Of a stretch of 64,000 nucleotides of DNA, positions 1-10,999 are shown one piece after another. This stretch comes from Prorocentrum cordatum. Lineage: Eukaryota > Sar > Dinophyceae > Prorocentrales > Prorocentraceae. The translations under genes and the position numbers were made by a program. Within the stretch, counting starts at the first letter, position 1, and every line of letters begins with the position of its first letter. A model generated the notes under the pieces. That model did not search any database. It was not told where the DNA came from and saw only the letters and a program-made list of their open reading frames with translations. The stretch lies in the NCBI GenBank assembly GCA_963575745.1, contig CAUYUJ010015760.1:396147-460146 (forward strand), given 5' to 3'.

Positions 1-347
1 TCTGCAGGCGCCAAGGCAAGCAGCGGGCGCGCCCGCAGCAGCGCAGGCGGCGCAGGAGGTCGCGCGCAGGCTGCGTAGGTCGGGGGCGATCAATCAACGG
101 CCGCAGCGCCAGCGATCGCGACGCCGCAGACGCCGCAGATGCCTTCGTTTCAGTCGCGGCCCCAGACGCCCGCGGCGCACTTGCAGCCGCCGCCGTTTCC
201 TTATCTTCTGCAGCCGCCGCCCCCACCGCCGAACGCGCCACCCCCGGCGGGGCCTTGGCAGGCCACTGCAGCGAAGACGCAGCGCTTCCCAACCCCTCCG
301 CAGCCGCCCGTCGCCGCAGACGCAGCCGCGGCGCCGGCAGGAGATGA

Positions 348-737
348 AGCCACGGCATCGCACCTCCCAGCAGCCCAACCCACACGCCCACGGGTAGCCC
401 CGTGGAGGGAGAGGCGGAAGAGGAAGAGCCCGGCTCGTCGTTGACGCCAGCCAACGCTACAGCGCAGCCCGGCCCGCTGCCAGCGAAGCGCGAGGGAGCG
501 ACTGGAGACGGCGATTCAGATTCCGAGTGCGAGATCCTCTGTCAGCAGTTCCCTGATGCGCGGGCGCACATGGCTGCGGGGCGAGATCTGCAGGGGGCCG
601 CCAGCAGCAGCGCCGGCGGCGCGGCGGCGCCCGCGAAGCCAGACCACCAGCGCACCGCAGCAGGCGCACCGCAGGACGTTGCAGCAGCCGAGGCCGCGCC
701 AGAGCCGCAGGCGGCAGCAGCGGCAGCAGCCGCATAA
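348..737 (+). CDS. Coding-like frame, acidic Ala/Pro-rich protein, partial
   Basis: This frame is open for 130 codons from just after a TGA at 345 to a TAA at 735-737. It reads like a natural disordered protein: a Pro/Thr-rich start, an acidic patch (EGEAEEEEPG), a mixed segment (DSDSECEILCQQFPDARAHM), then an Ala-rich tail. It has no convincing ATG at its start, so it would have to be an internal exon or a decayed gene. A second Pro-rich frame at 139-444 (NAPPPAGPWQATAAKTQRF) overlaps its beginning and could be an upstream exon. I recognise no family. GC-rich DNA yields spurious open frames easily, so support is weak. Confidence 0.3.
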   Translation, partial: SHGIAPPSSPTHTPTGSPVEGEAEEEEPGSSLTPANATAQPGPLPAKREGATGDGDSDSECEILCQQFPDARAHMAAGRDLQGAASSSAGGAAAPAKPDHQRTAAGAPQDVAAAEAAPEPQAAAAAAAA

Positions 738-741
738 TTGA

Positions 742-1176
742 CCCCCCGCCCGCGCCGCAGAAGCAGCATCAGCAGCGGCAGCAGCAGCAGCAGCCGCAGG
801 CGCCCGAGACTGCGGCCACGCGCATGCGCCAGCAGACGGCCGCGGCGAAGCGCAAGGGGCAGCCGCCGAGAAGGCAGCGCCGAAACAGCGGGGGCCGATT
901 CTGAAGCCGACCCCCAAAGGCGCGCGAGCCCCGACGACGCCAGAGAAAAAGAGTGCCCACGGCGCAGCAGCAGCAGCTGCAGGGGCAGGGCAGCCAGCGC
1001 GCGAGGCAGCAGCCCCAGCAGCGGGGCAGAAAGACCAGGGCACGGCTGCTGCAGGAGCAAAGCAGGAGGACAACAACGAGGGCAAGAAACGCCAGCCCGA
1101 CGGAGAGGGCGCCGACGAGCCCAGCAACAAGAAGGCGAAGCCCGACGGCGGCGGCAACGGCGGCAGCGCGGCCTAG
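742..1176 (+). CDS. Coding-like frame, Ala/Lys-rich tail with nuclear-localisation-like motif
   Basis: This is a 145-codon frame without an ATG that runs to a TAG at 1174-1176. It starts with a long Ala tract and then becomes a mixed basic, disordered sequence (EKAAPKQRGPILKPTPKGAR, then KKRQPDGEGADEPSNKKAKP). The KKAK and KKRQP clusters resemble classical nuclear localisation signals. The lack of a start fits a terminal exon, possibly joined to the frame that ends at 737, but no splice sites can be proved. Function unknown. Confidence 0.35.
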   Translation, partial: PPARAAEAASAAAAAAAAAGARDCGHAHAPADGRGEAQGAAAEKAAPKQRGPILKPTPKGARAPTTPEKKSAHGAAAAAAGAGQPAREAAAPAAGQKDQGTAAAGAKQEDNNEGKKRQPDGEGADEPSNKKAKPDGGGNGGSAA

Positions 1177-1329
1177 GCAACCACGCGTCGACAGGGATGA
1201 CCGCGAGCCATACGAGCAGTTCTGAAGCGCGCCCTGCAGAGCCGAGCGCGCCTCAGAGCAAGGTGGCCGCGTGCCGCAGAAAACGTCGTCATCTGTCACA
1301 TCTGCTTCCTGTGAAGGAGGGCGCGCTTC

Positions 1330-1357
1330 GGGGGGGGGGGGGGGGGGGGGGGGGGGG
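1330..1357. repeat. Homopolymer of 28 G
   Basis: An uninterrupted run of 28 guanines lies 150 bp downstream of the Ala/Lys-rich frame. Such a run can form a G-quadruplex and is a likely place for sequencing or assembly length error. Confidence 0.9.
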
Positions 1358-1379
1358 CGGAGATGTGCAGGGGCTGCGA

Positions 1380-3310
1380 GCAGGAGGTAGCAGCATATGA
1401 GCGGGCGCGCACAGGCGCCAACGCCTTGCATGGCCACGCGCAGGCAGCAGGGCAAGGTAAACCTCGCTGGCCGTGGAGACGAGCGTTAATGCGGAATAGG
1501 TGGCATGCCAAAGTTGGGGCCGCGCTGGTCGCGCGCCGCAGCTGAGCTGTGCGAAAATTATAAACAGAGCTCTCGTTTTGGAAAAATCTTAAGTGGTTGT
1601 TTCGCAAGTTTCTGCTTGCCTTAAGAAGAAATCTACGGACGAAAATCGGGAAACACGTTCCGGAGGACAATGTGAATGCGAGTGTTGTATCATGGTTTGT
1701 CATGTGCACTCCCTTACACGGCCAGATCTGTTCAGGTATGACCCCCGGTTGGCAGGTTATCGCAACGTTCCCGCGTTCAGGAGCAGTGTTATATGGTAGT
1801 TGAGTGTGTTTATTATGTTTATATCATACACATAGCAATCATATGGATACGACACGTGCACGGAGATGGCATGAGACGAATCTGATCTGCACACGCGCGC
1901 AGCATGCATGCTCGCAGCGCGCCACGCGCAACGCGCGCGCACGCTGCGCGCGTAGCCGGCGGCGGCGGCAGTGGCGGATGCTTCAAATGCGTCGCAATTC
2001 AGCGCGCATGATATACGCATGCATGTCTCCCCAAGTAAATGCTCTCAGAAATTGCAGTCGGCGAGCCGCTCAACCGCCGGGCAGGGGGTGGTGGCGCTTC
2101 TCCAGAAGTACCCTGGTCAATCCAATTATTGTAGTTCGCTGTGCCAGGGAAGTTTTACAATATGATTGCAGTTTTGATGTCATGTCATGATGAGCCACAT
2201 GGTTCTTGCAGCTCGTAGAATATCCGCGGCGCTCGCTGTCTCTTCTTGAGCATCCGTATACCCGCGGGCCGAGATCGGCGCACTCATTCCGTTTGATGTA
2301 AAAACGCTATCGAATCATCTTCTGCCATCCTGTACAGGGGCGCCGGAGGAGGAGGATGTAGGAGGGAGTGGACGAGGTGAGGGAGTAGAAGGACATGGAT
2401 TCACATCTCGCCACGTTGGCATTGTTCTGCCATTTTATCGGGTCCCTCGACGACGTGAAACGCCGCGGCCCTCCATCCTGCACTTTTGCTGCCTACTCAG
2501 CTCCAGCGCTCCAGGTTGTCTAGCTTTCCTGATCGAGTGCCCTCTGCGCTGAGCTTGCGAGCAGCGGTGCGTTCGCAATTCCTCGTCCCCCTGGCCTGCG
2601 TTCCGCGCTGCTTGCCAGCGGCTGTCATCGGCGTCGCCATAGCCGTTCGCGCCCCTGAGGAGAAGGCGAAGGCCCAGCCCGAATGCGCCGCCTTCGTCCA
2701 CGGGGAGCTGAATGGGATGCTCGCTTCCTGGCGGTGCCAGAGCAGCAGCAGATGTAGCGACGATGACAAAAGGAGGGCCGCCAAGGAATGCCAGGCGCAG
2801 TGGAACAAGCCTGTGAACCAAGAGGGTAAGACACGCGCCTTGAACATGAGGAAAAGGGGCGCAGCAAGGCTGCAGATAACTTGCGGTTCGCCGTGAACTT
2901 CGAACAGTCCTGCGAGGGCGTTCAAGAGGATGAGTTTTCGAGCAAGGACAGGTGCCTTATCCCAGCGCGGACTTTCAAGTTGAAGGGTTACGCTATGTCT
3001 GATTTCGACGCGTCAAGGAAGCGATCAAATTTTAGACGCTTCGCGTAACCACCAGCCCCTGGCATTTTGCTAAGGGCTGCACGATGCCTGAGCTTCCCAG
3101 GGTGCCCTCAGCCAGTCAGCCCTCGCCCTGCGGCTCAGCAGCCGCCTTGTGAGCTGGCCCGGCTGGCCCGTTTCCGCGCCCTGCAGCTAATTCGGTTTGT
3201 TTCCGTGCCCCGGGCAGCTTCTGTCTCCGCCTGCGTTTTCGCTCGCGGACGCGACCGAAAAAGTAGCCACCGGCCCATCCAAAACGATGCTCGGACGATT
3301 TTCCCTAATC
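1380..3310. other. No confident gene; mixed unique sequence
   Basis: GC content falls somewhat here. Frames on both strands reach about 140 codons near 2430-2930, but none has a recognisable motif or a decisive start. Nothing else stands out beyond alternating GCGC runs near 1890-1960. Confidence 0.5.
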
Positions 3311-3319
3311 AGGCATGCG

Positions 3320-3960
3320 GGGGGGCACGCAGTGGAATTGGGGCCGCTTGGGGTCCTCTTGGGGGCGCCTCTCGGGGCCATCATGGGGCCATCTTGGGGC
3401 CTCTCGGGGCCTCCTGGGCGCCTCTTGGGGCCATCTTGGAGGACGTCGATCGACGGGTGGGGGGTCCTTAGTTACGGCCCCCCCCCTCGGAAGCCCTTAA
3501 AATCGCCTTCTGGGCCCCTCCTGCTGCGCACTTGGAGCGCTCTTGGGCGCTCTCGGGGCGGTCCCCGGGCTCTCTCGGGCCCCTCTCGGAGCCCTCTCGG
3601 GCCTTTCTGGGCCATCTTGAGGCCTCGGATGGCTGCCGGAAGCGGAAGGGCTAGAACGCGCAAATCATTAGTTCTCCTTTGGTTTTTGACAGATTTTGGC
3701 CTCTTGGGGGCCTCCTTGGGAAGCTCTTTGGCTTCTTGGGGCCGTCTTGGGACGGCCTTGGGGCCTCGTGGAGCATATTCGGAAGCACCTTGAGGCGTCG
3801 TGGGCTATCTTGAGCCTGCGTGGAACTCATCTTGGGCTCTCCGAGGCGCTGTTGCAGCCGTCTTGGGCCCTCTTGGACGCCCCATCGCGTCGCGAAGCCC
3901 CCTGCCCAGGTCCCGGGGGGGGGGGGCTCCCCGAAGGGGAAAAAGGATGTTGGAAGAGGA
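3320..3960. repeat. GGCCTC-type dispersed repeat (G-rich on +)
   Basis: Imperfect 9-12 bp units of the type GGGGCCTCTTGGGG fill this stretch. A non-repetitive core (GATGGCTGCCGGAAGCGGAA at about 3629) and a boundary-like phrase (CTTGGAGGACGTCGATCGAC near 3437) both recur in related form at 62.4-63.3 kb. The tract belongs to the family that also occupies 25.99-29.3, 42.0, 52.4, 53.6, 56.4 and 62.4 kb. Confidence 0.8.
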
Positions 3961-4350
3961 AACTCCTTAAACGACATGCGCCCAGAGGGCGGGCAGGACT
4001 TGCCGTCGGCTTGCGCGAAGAGGGCGCGAGTGAGTTAGACGCCGAGGAGACGCATCCACCCGCAACTCATGACACGAATGAGGAGTTGACCACGCATTTC
4101 TTCGTCGAGGATGAAGGGCGCAGAAAGACTTGGGCTTAGACGCAATCCAAGAAGTTCTCTGGCGGCGCAGATGTGAAGAGCGCCTCGCACCTTGTGTGCG
4201 CATGCGACGCAATGGGCGTGCCATCCGGACTGCCGGCAGCGTCGCCCGAGTCGACAGTGGCGGTTGAGGGCGAACGCCCGATGATCCCCGAGGTTGAGGG
4301 GCGGCAGATAATCTCAAGACCGAAGGGAGGGGGGGGGGGGGGGTCGCACC

Positions 4351-4798
4351 CGCCCCCCCGTTCCGCCGCCCCCTGGATCAGACGCGGCGGCAGCGAGCGG
4401 CGCGAGGGGGAGGGGGTCGGGTGCTCCGTTCCAGGAATGGTTTGTCTGGGCTGCATACGCTCCAGATTTCACTGCGCGAGCGCAGTGGCCAGCCGACGGC
4501 GGAGGGCAAGGCTTCCATGGAGAGGACAGTAAGAAGAGACTGTGGTCGGATTACTCGCAGGGGACCGAGGGCAGCATCGACGTCCTGGACAACTTCGTGG
4601 ACGAGTGCAACTGCGATAATATCGCCGCAGCAGAGCAGGCGCGCGCCGTGGGCGCGAAGTAACTGTCCGCTCTCCAGAGGTAGCTTGCCGACGCCAAGGA
4701 CATGCTCGAACGCGACCTGGCAGGGTAGAAATCTTGCACGCGCAAGTATTCAGAGCTCCTCGAGCACGCTCGAGGCTCTGGCACGTGCAGATGGGAGG
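4351..4798 (+). pseudogene. Decayed coding sequence of unknown function with three in-frame stops
   Basis: The frame reads as convincing protein (FQEWFVWAAYAPDFTARAQW, then KKRLWSDYSQGTEGSIDVLD and NFVDECNCDNIAAAEQARAV) up to a TAA at 4660-4662. It then continues in the same frame through two TAG codons with helix-like sequence (LADAKDMLERDLAG, KYSELLEHARGSG). All three stops are one C-to-T change from a Gln codon. There is no ATG in the open part. The composition suggests a mixed domain followed by a coiled coil. I do not recognise the family. It ends just before the CTGAGG minisatellite. Confidence 0.45.
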
Positions 4799-4884
4799 GG
4801 CGAAGGGGGAGAAGGGGGCGGGATGAAGGGGGAGGAACATCAGTAGATCAAGGAGGTGTTGCCTATATACGTGTTACTACACAT

Positions 4885-5740
4885 CCTGGTGGGAGGCTGA
4901 TGCAGGCTGAGGCTGAGGCAGGCTGAGGCTGAGGCTGAGGCAGGCTGAAGCTGAGGCTGAGACCGAGGCAGGCTGAGGCTGAGGCTGAGGCAAGCCGAGG
5001 CAGGCTTAGGCTGAGGCTGAAGCTGAGGCAGGCTGAGGCTGTGGCTGAGGCTGGGGCAAGCTGCGGCTGAGGCAGGCTGAGGCTGAGGCTGATGCAAGCT
5101 GAGGCTGAGGCAGGCTGAGGCTGAGGCAGGCTGAGGCTGAGGCTGAGGCCGAGGCAGGCTGAGGTTGAGGCCGAGGCAAGCCGAGGCAGGCTGAGGCTGA
5201 GGCTGAGGCTGATGCTGAGGCAGGCTGAGGCTGAGACAGGCTGAGGCGGAGGCTGAGGCAGGATGAGGCTGAGGCATGCTGAGGTTGAGGCTGAGGCAGG
5301 CTCAGGCCGAGACAGGCTGAGGCTGAGACTGAGGCTGAGGCTGAGGTTGAGGCCGAGGCAGGCCGAAGCTGAGACAAAGTGAGGCTGAATGGGGGGGGGG
5401 GGGGGGGGGCTGAGGCAGGCTGAGGCCGAGGCAGGCCGAGGCCGAGGCAGGCTGAGGCCGAGGCAGGCTGAGGCTGAGGCTGAGGCAAGCCGAGGCAGGC
5501 TGAGGCTGAGGCTGAGGCTGAGGCTGAGGCTGAGGCTGAGGCTGAGGCTGAGGCTGAGGCTGAGGCAGGCTGAGGCTGAGGCTGAGGTAGGCTGAGGCTG
5601 AGGCAGGCTCAGGCTGAGGCCGAGGCAGGCTGAGGCTGAGGCAGGCTGAGGCTGAGGCCGAGGCAGGCTGAGGCTGAGGCTGAGGCAGGCCGAGGCAGTC
5701 TGAGGCTGAAGCTGAAACTGAGGCACGCTGAGGCATCCGG
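4885..5740. repeat. CTGAGG/GGCTGAGGCA minisatellite
   Basis: About 850 bp of GGCTGAGGCTGAGGCAGGCT-type units, mainly 6-bp steps with AGGC variants, plus a poly-G run near 5391-5409. The same motif appears on the other strand (CCTCAGCCTGC) at 57055-57430. Both tracts sit next to copies of the same unique 150-bp segment. Confidence 0.9.
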
Positions 5741-6000
5741 AGGTATCCATAGGAATCCTTAGGAATCCATAGGAATCCCTAGGAATCCGTCGGCACCCTT
5801 AGGGATCCGTTGGCGTAGTTAAGCATCCTCAGGAATCCTTAGGAATCCTTGGGACTCCTTAGGATTCCTCAGGAATCCGTCGGAATCCTTAGGAATCCCT
5901 AGGAATCAGGATTCCTAAGGTTTCCTACGGATTCCGATGGATTCCTAGGAATGCCTAAGGGTGCCTTAGGAATCCCTAGGAATCCTTAGGATTCCATTGG
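5741..6000. repeat. GGAATCC minisatellite
   Basis: Imperfect 10-11 bp units such as TAGGAATCCTTAGGAATCC. Part is in inverted orientation around 5910-5990 (GGATTCCTA), so this tract could fold back. Confidence 0.85.
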
Positions 6001-6004
6001 ATCC

Positions 6005-6160
6005 CATGGCCGTCGCCACTGCGACTGTCATTGCGAATGCGACTGCGACTGCGAGAACAGCAGGATTCGACAACTGGGTTCTCACCTGAATCTTAAGGGG
6101 GATGCTTCCATATATGCCTATACACATCGCTGTCAGGTTGCTTTGCCGGGATAATCTTCA
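6005..6160 (+). repeat. Dispersed repeat R150, copy 1
   Basis: This unique-looking segment (GCGACTGCGAGAACAGCAG through GGTTGCTTTGCCGGGATAAT) matches the reverse complement of 56890-57050 with scattered substitutions. Both copies are joined to the CTGAGG minisatellite on the same side, so segment and minisatellite move or spread as one unit. Confidence 0.85.
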
Positions 6161-6229
6161 TCTATTGGAGAGGCCTGACGGCCGGCGCCGCCGACCCTGA
6201 TCGAAAGGGCTAGGAGTGGGGGGAGGAAG

Positions 6230-6670
6230 CGGAGGATGATGATGATGAGGAGGAGGAGGAGGCGCAGGAGGAGGAGCAGGAGGAGGAGGAGGAGGAGGAG
6301 GAGGAGGAGCAGGGGGAGGAGGAGTAGGAGGAGGAGGAGGAAGTGCATCCTTTGTGTGCCCGCTCGAAGAAAATGCGCCCCGGGAGTGTGATATTCTGAC
6401 TCGGGACGTGCTCCCGGAAGAGGAAGAGTGCATCTCGGGCGTGCCCTCTCGAGGAAAATGCGCCCTAGGGGGGCGGTATTTTGACTCGGGGCCCGCGCCC
6501 GGGGGGCCTCTGCGGGAGGAGGAGGAGGAGGAGGGGGCGGAGAAGGAGGAGGAGGAGGAGAAGGAGGAGAGGAGCAGTAGGAGGAGGAGGAAAAGGAGGA
6601 GGAGGAGGACCAGGAGGAGGAGGAGGGAGTGCATCCCGCGCGTGCCCGCTCGAGGAAAGTGCGCCCCAGC
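6230..6670. repeat. GGA trinucleotide tracts with three copies of an interspersed motif
   Basis: GGA repeats are broken by three related copies of a motif of the form GTGCCCGCTCGAGGAAA followed by TGCGCCC (about 6356, 6450 and 6640). Long charged or Pro/Ser-rich frames on both strands are by-products of the repeat. Confidence 0.8.
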
Positions 6671-6699
6671 GGGCGTCGCATCTGCCCAGCCCCCCCCCC

Positions 6700-7550
6700 C
6701 CCCCCCTCCTGCGGGGAAGGGGTCAAAGGGGAGGGGCCCCCCTTCGACTCCACTACGACGTCGTTTAATTTTGCTTTGGATAGCGCGCTCGAGGAGGAGA
6801 GCCCTGGGAGGGGGAGAACGGAGGAGACGACGGAGACGACGAGTCGAACGGAGAAGGCCCTCACACACGCCGACAGAGTCGGCGGATCCGCTATTCATCA
6901 TTTGTCTCCCCATGTGCGCAGCCGCTTTTGGCCAGCAAGTTTTTCTTGCAAGCTGCGCCGAATTTGCTATCGATAACAGGTGACTGCCCGGGGCGCTCGA
7001 TGCCCCGCGCGCGGCGCCCTCGGCGCCGCCGGCAACGCGGGGGTCGCGGCGTTTCGCGCGGCTGCAGGGCAGTTCCTGGCGGCGTCGCTGCTGCTGGCAG
7101 CGCGTCCAGCATTGCTGCTTGCAGCCTCTTGCGGAGCCGCGGAACGTAGAGGCGCCCGCGGCCGAGAAGCTGGTCGAGGAGCGCCCGGCGATCGCGGCGG
7201 AGGCGCGCGCGGCCCAAGGCGGCGGGGGGGGCGGGCAGGAGAACCAGCGGCGACGGCTTCATTGAGTGAAGGCACGCGCCGTCCGCGCGCCCAGAATCGG
7301 GGGCGCGCCCCCCTTTGCGCTAGCTCTTCGCGCCCGCTGAGAAACAAATCGCGGCGAGGGGGGCGGCGCCCCCTGTCGAGGAGACGCCGCAAAGGGGAAG
7401 AGGGATGCAGGGGGGAGGGGCGAGGCGGAACGCGAAGTCAACGTGGAAATCGCAGGGCGCCTCTGCTTTCAATCGGCCCATATTGTTAATTAGAGCATGT
7501 AACTCTGCATGCCTAAATTAACGATGATAGCTAATAAAAACATATTGGGC
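6700..7550. other. Intervening sequence, no confident gene
   Basis: A plus-strand frame ending at a TGA at 7263-7265 reads EAPAAEKLVEERPAIAAEAR and could be a short exon. It has no start and no recognisable domain. The rest shows GC-rich frames on both strands that I cannot support. Confidence 0.35.
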
Positions 7551-7554
7551 CCTC

Positions 7555-8240
7555 AAGTGGGGCCGAGGCCGAACTTGGTCAGGGGCCGGGGCTGGGGCGG
7601 GGGCCGGGGCTGGGGTTCGCGCGGGGCCGGGGCCTGGATCAACCGAGACCGGAGCCGGGCGGGGCCGGGGGCCGGTGCTGGACTGGGGCCGGGGCCGGGG
7701 TTGGGACCAGCTGCGGTCGATCGGGGCTGCAGGGGCCGGACACGGGCATCGGGGCCAGGGGCGGGGACCGGAAGCCGGGACTGCGCTGCAGCAGCCGCGG
7801 CCGGCGGCCGGGCCAGGATTGGGGCCGGGGACAAGAATCGGCAGGATCGGGGCCGGGGCCGGAACTGGGCGCGGGGTCGGGGCCAGAGCTTGGGCGGGGT
7901 CGGGGCCGCGCGCCGTGTCCGGGGGCCGCGGGGCCGCGGGGCCCGAGCCGGGGCCGGGGCCGGGGGCGGGAACCCGGGCCGGAAGCTAGGGTCAGGGCCG
8001 CGGCCCGGCCACGCAGGGCCGCGGCCGAGGCCGGAACCGGGGCCGGGGTTAGGGCTGGACTGGGGCCGGGGCCGGGCCGGCTGGACCAACTACGACGGTC
8101 GGGGCCAGGGCCGGGGCCGGGCGCCGCGAGGATCGGAGCGATCGGAAGCCGGAACCTGGGGCCGGGGCCGGGGCTGGGGCCAGCCGCCAGCCGCGGCCGG
8201 GGCCGGGGCCAGGACGGGGAGGTTTTGCCGCAGTGCGCGG
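7555..8240. repeat. GGGGCC-type hexanucleotide-like tract
   Basis: About 680 bp of imperfect GGGGCCGGGGCCGGGG units, strongly G-rich on the plus strand. Repeated runs of four or more G predict multiple G-quadruplexes. Gly/Arg/Pro frames over it are composition artefacts. Confidence 0.85.
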
Positions 8241-8890
8241 CTGAGAGTTGCGCGTTCGTGCATGAGGGTCGTCATTTTGCATGCCGTAGGGCTTCTTTTT
8301 GTTAGTTCGATTCGAGCACGTTTCGCCATATTCGGTGTCCGTTCCTATCCGCATGTTGCGAGGGTGCGTCGACGCATGCTAAGCGAGGTTGCCAGATTAC
8401 GGCGTGCCTTTTCTGTGCACCATGTCCATTTTTGAGCAGTGCCAGCATCATATGATGGTCATGTTCTTGGTTTTGATGTGCGACATCATGGGCAGCTTGA
8501 GCAGATGAGACAAGGACATGCCCCACTGTTCCGCGCAGCACTTGGTATATCCCTTCGGAGACATTGATGGGGCAAGTGTGGGCGCATTGGCGTATCCCCA
8601 TCAGCCCATCCACAATCGATGCCGACGAATCGCCTTGACCACCGAAGTGCGGGAGCAATCAGAGGAACAAACAGCGGAGCAGACCAGTGGATCTTTCGAT
8701 ATGGGAGCTTCATGCAAGTTCAAGTGGAGCAAATCCTCTCACGGAATGGTTCTTAATGTTTTTGGGAACTTCTGTTGGGGCTACTTGAGGGCCCCGAAAG
8801 CCCCGAAGAGGGGCCCACCTACTCCGAGAGCCCCAGTTGGGATACGTTAGGGAGAACACCGCCTTCAGAGATCGTTATGTGATGCTGGCG
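8240..8890. other. Intervening sequence, no gene seen
   Basis: Lower-GC sequence with no convincing frame, repeat or RNA signature. Confidence 0.4.
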
Positions 8891-8899
8891 TCTGTGATG

Positions 8900-10989
8900 C
8901 CTGCGGGAGAGCCGTCCTCGTGCAGCTTTAGGGCAACGTGGCGCTCTGCCTGTGGGGACTGCTCCGCACACCGCACTGAGGCTTGTGGCAATCTTCCAGT
9001 CGATGGGGGCCGTCACCTCGCGTGAGGCGACGTCGGTGACTCCTGCTGTGACGAGCGCATGCGCGTGGTCGCCGATTCTGTTCGCGCCCCGTAGCCCAGG
9101 CATTGGGGGCGGCGCTTCGTCGAGGCCCGAGACGCCCCATCGCACGAGTAGCTGGAGGACTTTCGGGTGGATGAGCTTGGCAGGATGGGGGCCAGGGTTG
9201 AAGCTTCGGACAACGGCTTTGTTGTCTCCAGTGCCCACTGGGGCAGGTCTGGCTTCGCGCAGCAGCGTTGCGATGGGTCCTTCCGCCGCCGGGTACTCCG
9301 CCATTCCTGTCGCGGTCGTGAGCGGCGGGGCGCAGTGGTGGCTGCGTGCGCGGGGTGGGCGTTGACGTCGACGCGGTCTGGTGGCTTCGTGTTGGCGGCT
9401 TTCCGCCGTGGTCCTGGAAGCAGCACCCAGCCACCGTGTCGGATGCGCTCGAGGTGTTCGATCCTCGTGGCGTGGAAGAAAACCTAGCGAGCGCACACAT
9501 GCTCGGACGGTTCGGCAAGGTCTCGTGTGAGCCACGGGAAGATAGTGGACCCCGACTTTGCAGCATCTTCCCTGATCCACGTGATTCCGTTGGTCCGTTG
9601 TTGCACGGAGTTTCCGATGATATCGATGATGTGCATCGCGGGGTCGGGCGCAAGCAGGTCGCCGCATGGGCTGTTCCAGAGGGCTTGGTTCACTCCCTCT
9701 GGCGTCCGCACCTTGGTGTCTCTTGCCCATCATCTATCGTTGATGAGGTTGGGCAGATCCGCAGCGACCTGGTGCCCTTTTGCTGTGCCTCGGGGGAAGC
9801 GCGCAGGGAGTGGATCGATGGCGGTCTGTCCACATCACTTCCGAACGTCGCGTCGGCTGGTTCTTGCGGGAGCGCCCGACTCGGGCGCTCGCCGCCACGT
9901 TCGCATTGTAAGATTCCATCGGCCGAGGCGGTGGCCTCCTCACTCCTACGAACAGTGGCTTTTGGCGTGGTTTGGAATCAGGGTGGCGCTCGACTCTTTT
10001 CCCGCCTGCTGGAACCCTCTCGACTATTCTGGCAGGCCTGTCGCCCCCGCGGTCGAGACGGGAGCTGCGGCTGCTGCTCTGGCCGCGCGGTCGCCCGCGC
10101 GGCCTGGCCAACGCCCTCTTCCATGGCGGAAGTGCGAGATTACGGGTAACGTTATTCGTGGCCGTGGTGATCGCGCTCGCCTCTGGACCCCGCTGCAAAA
10201 GGCGTGTTTGGAGCTCGGGGCTTGGGGCGCTGGCTCTGGTCAGCGCGGTGGCCCATGCGCCGCCCCCGCAGCAACGGCGGACCCGGGTGCCCATTGGGCC
10301 GTGGCCGAGGCACCATTCTCCAGTGCGGACGTTGGTGATATAGCCAATGCCGTGAAGCATGACGAAGCCCGCACTGATGAGCTCGGCTTGCCAGTGCGTG
10401 GCGATGAAGATCTTGGTCCAGCGGTTTTCTTGAGCTGCGGCCGCAATGCCCCAGTGGGTGAGTGCGGCCATTTTATCGAGGCTGTCCCAGATGCAAGTCT
10501 CGATGGCGGTGGCTCCCGCCCCCTTGGCCGTGGGCGTCGCGTTGCTCAGGGCAGCTGGGTGCCGGCCCTTTCCGGTGAGAATGTCGGCCTTGGCGACAGT
10601 GGTCTGCTCGGGGGCGCCGGGCGGACTGCCCGCGGCGTCTGCTCCAACGGCGAGCGCGACAAGGACGCAGAGCAGCGCGCTGCCACAGTGGATACTTGAA
10701 GCCCCTCTGGTGCATTGCCTGGTGGCCATGGTGAGGGGTAGTCCTTGACGGGCTTGTCGGAGGCCATGGCATCGTGCGCCCAAACGAGGAATATGAGGAT
10801 ACCCTTTATGGCTCCTTCTTTGCCGATGGCGCCGAGCAGGAATTCGATTATGGTTTGGGCCGTGTTACCTGCTAGCGGCCGTTGGTCCGGCGACCCCGCG
10901 TGCTCTTGGTTTAGAGCCGTGGCGAGACCAACAGTTGCGGTCTGGTCAAGGAGGTTGTCAGCGGCCTCCCCGCCCGCACGGAGACACAT
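8900..10989 (-). pseudogene. Decayed minus-strand protein gene of unknown function
   Basis: Reading the minus strand from 10989 to 8900, coherent protein sequence appears in successive frames. A first segment has a hydrophobic helix (TIIEFLLGAIGKEGA, KGILIFLVWAHDAMA). A second begins with a signal-peptide-like stretch (CGSALLCVLVALAVGADAAG, about 10650-10690) and later reads RWTKIFIATHWQAELISAGF. Near 9500-9700 it reads PAMHIIDIIGNSVQQRTNGI, then IEHLERIRHGGWVLLPG, and near 9200 TGDNKAVVRSFNPGPHPAKL. Frame changes and stops (TGA about 9730, TAG 9484) show decay. A 390-codon plus-strand frame overlaps it but reads less like protein. I do not recognise the family; the membrane-like segments and isolation suggest a gene or element fragment. 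Confidence 0.45.
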
Positions 10990-10999
10990 GGCGACCGTG

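Noticed and set aside
4840-5750. Long Ser/Pro/Gln/Leu/Cys-rich minus-strand frames (up to 295 codons)
   Set aside because: All three frames stay open because the 6-bp CTGAGG unit lacks stops; they are repeat translations.
9527-10699. A 390-codon plus-strand frame
   Set aside because: Protein-like sequence continues collinearly on the minus strand through several frames, which a chance pattern would not do; the plus frame looks like its antisense shadow.
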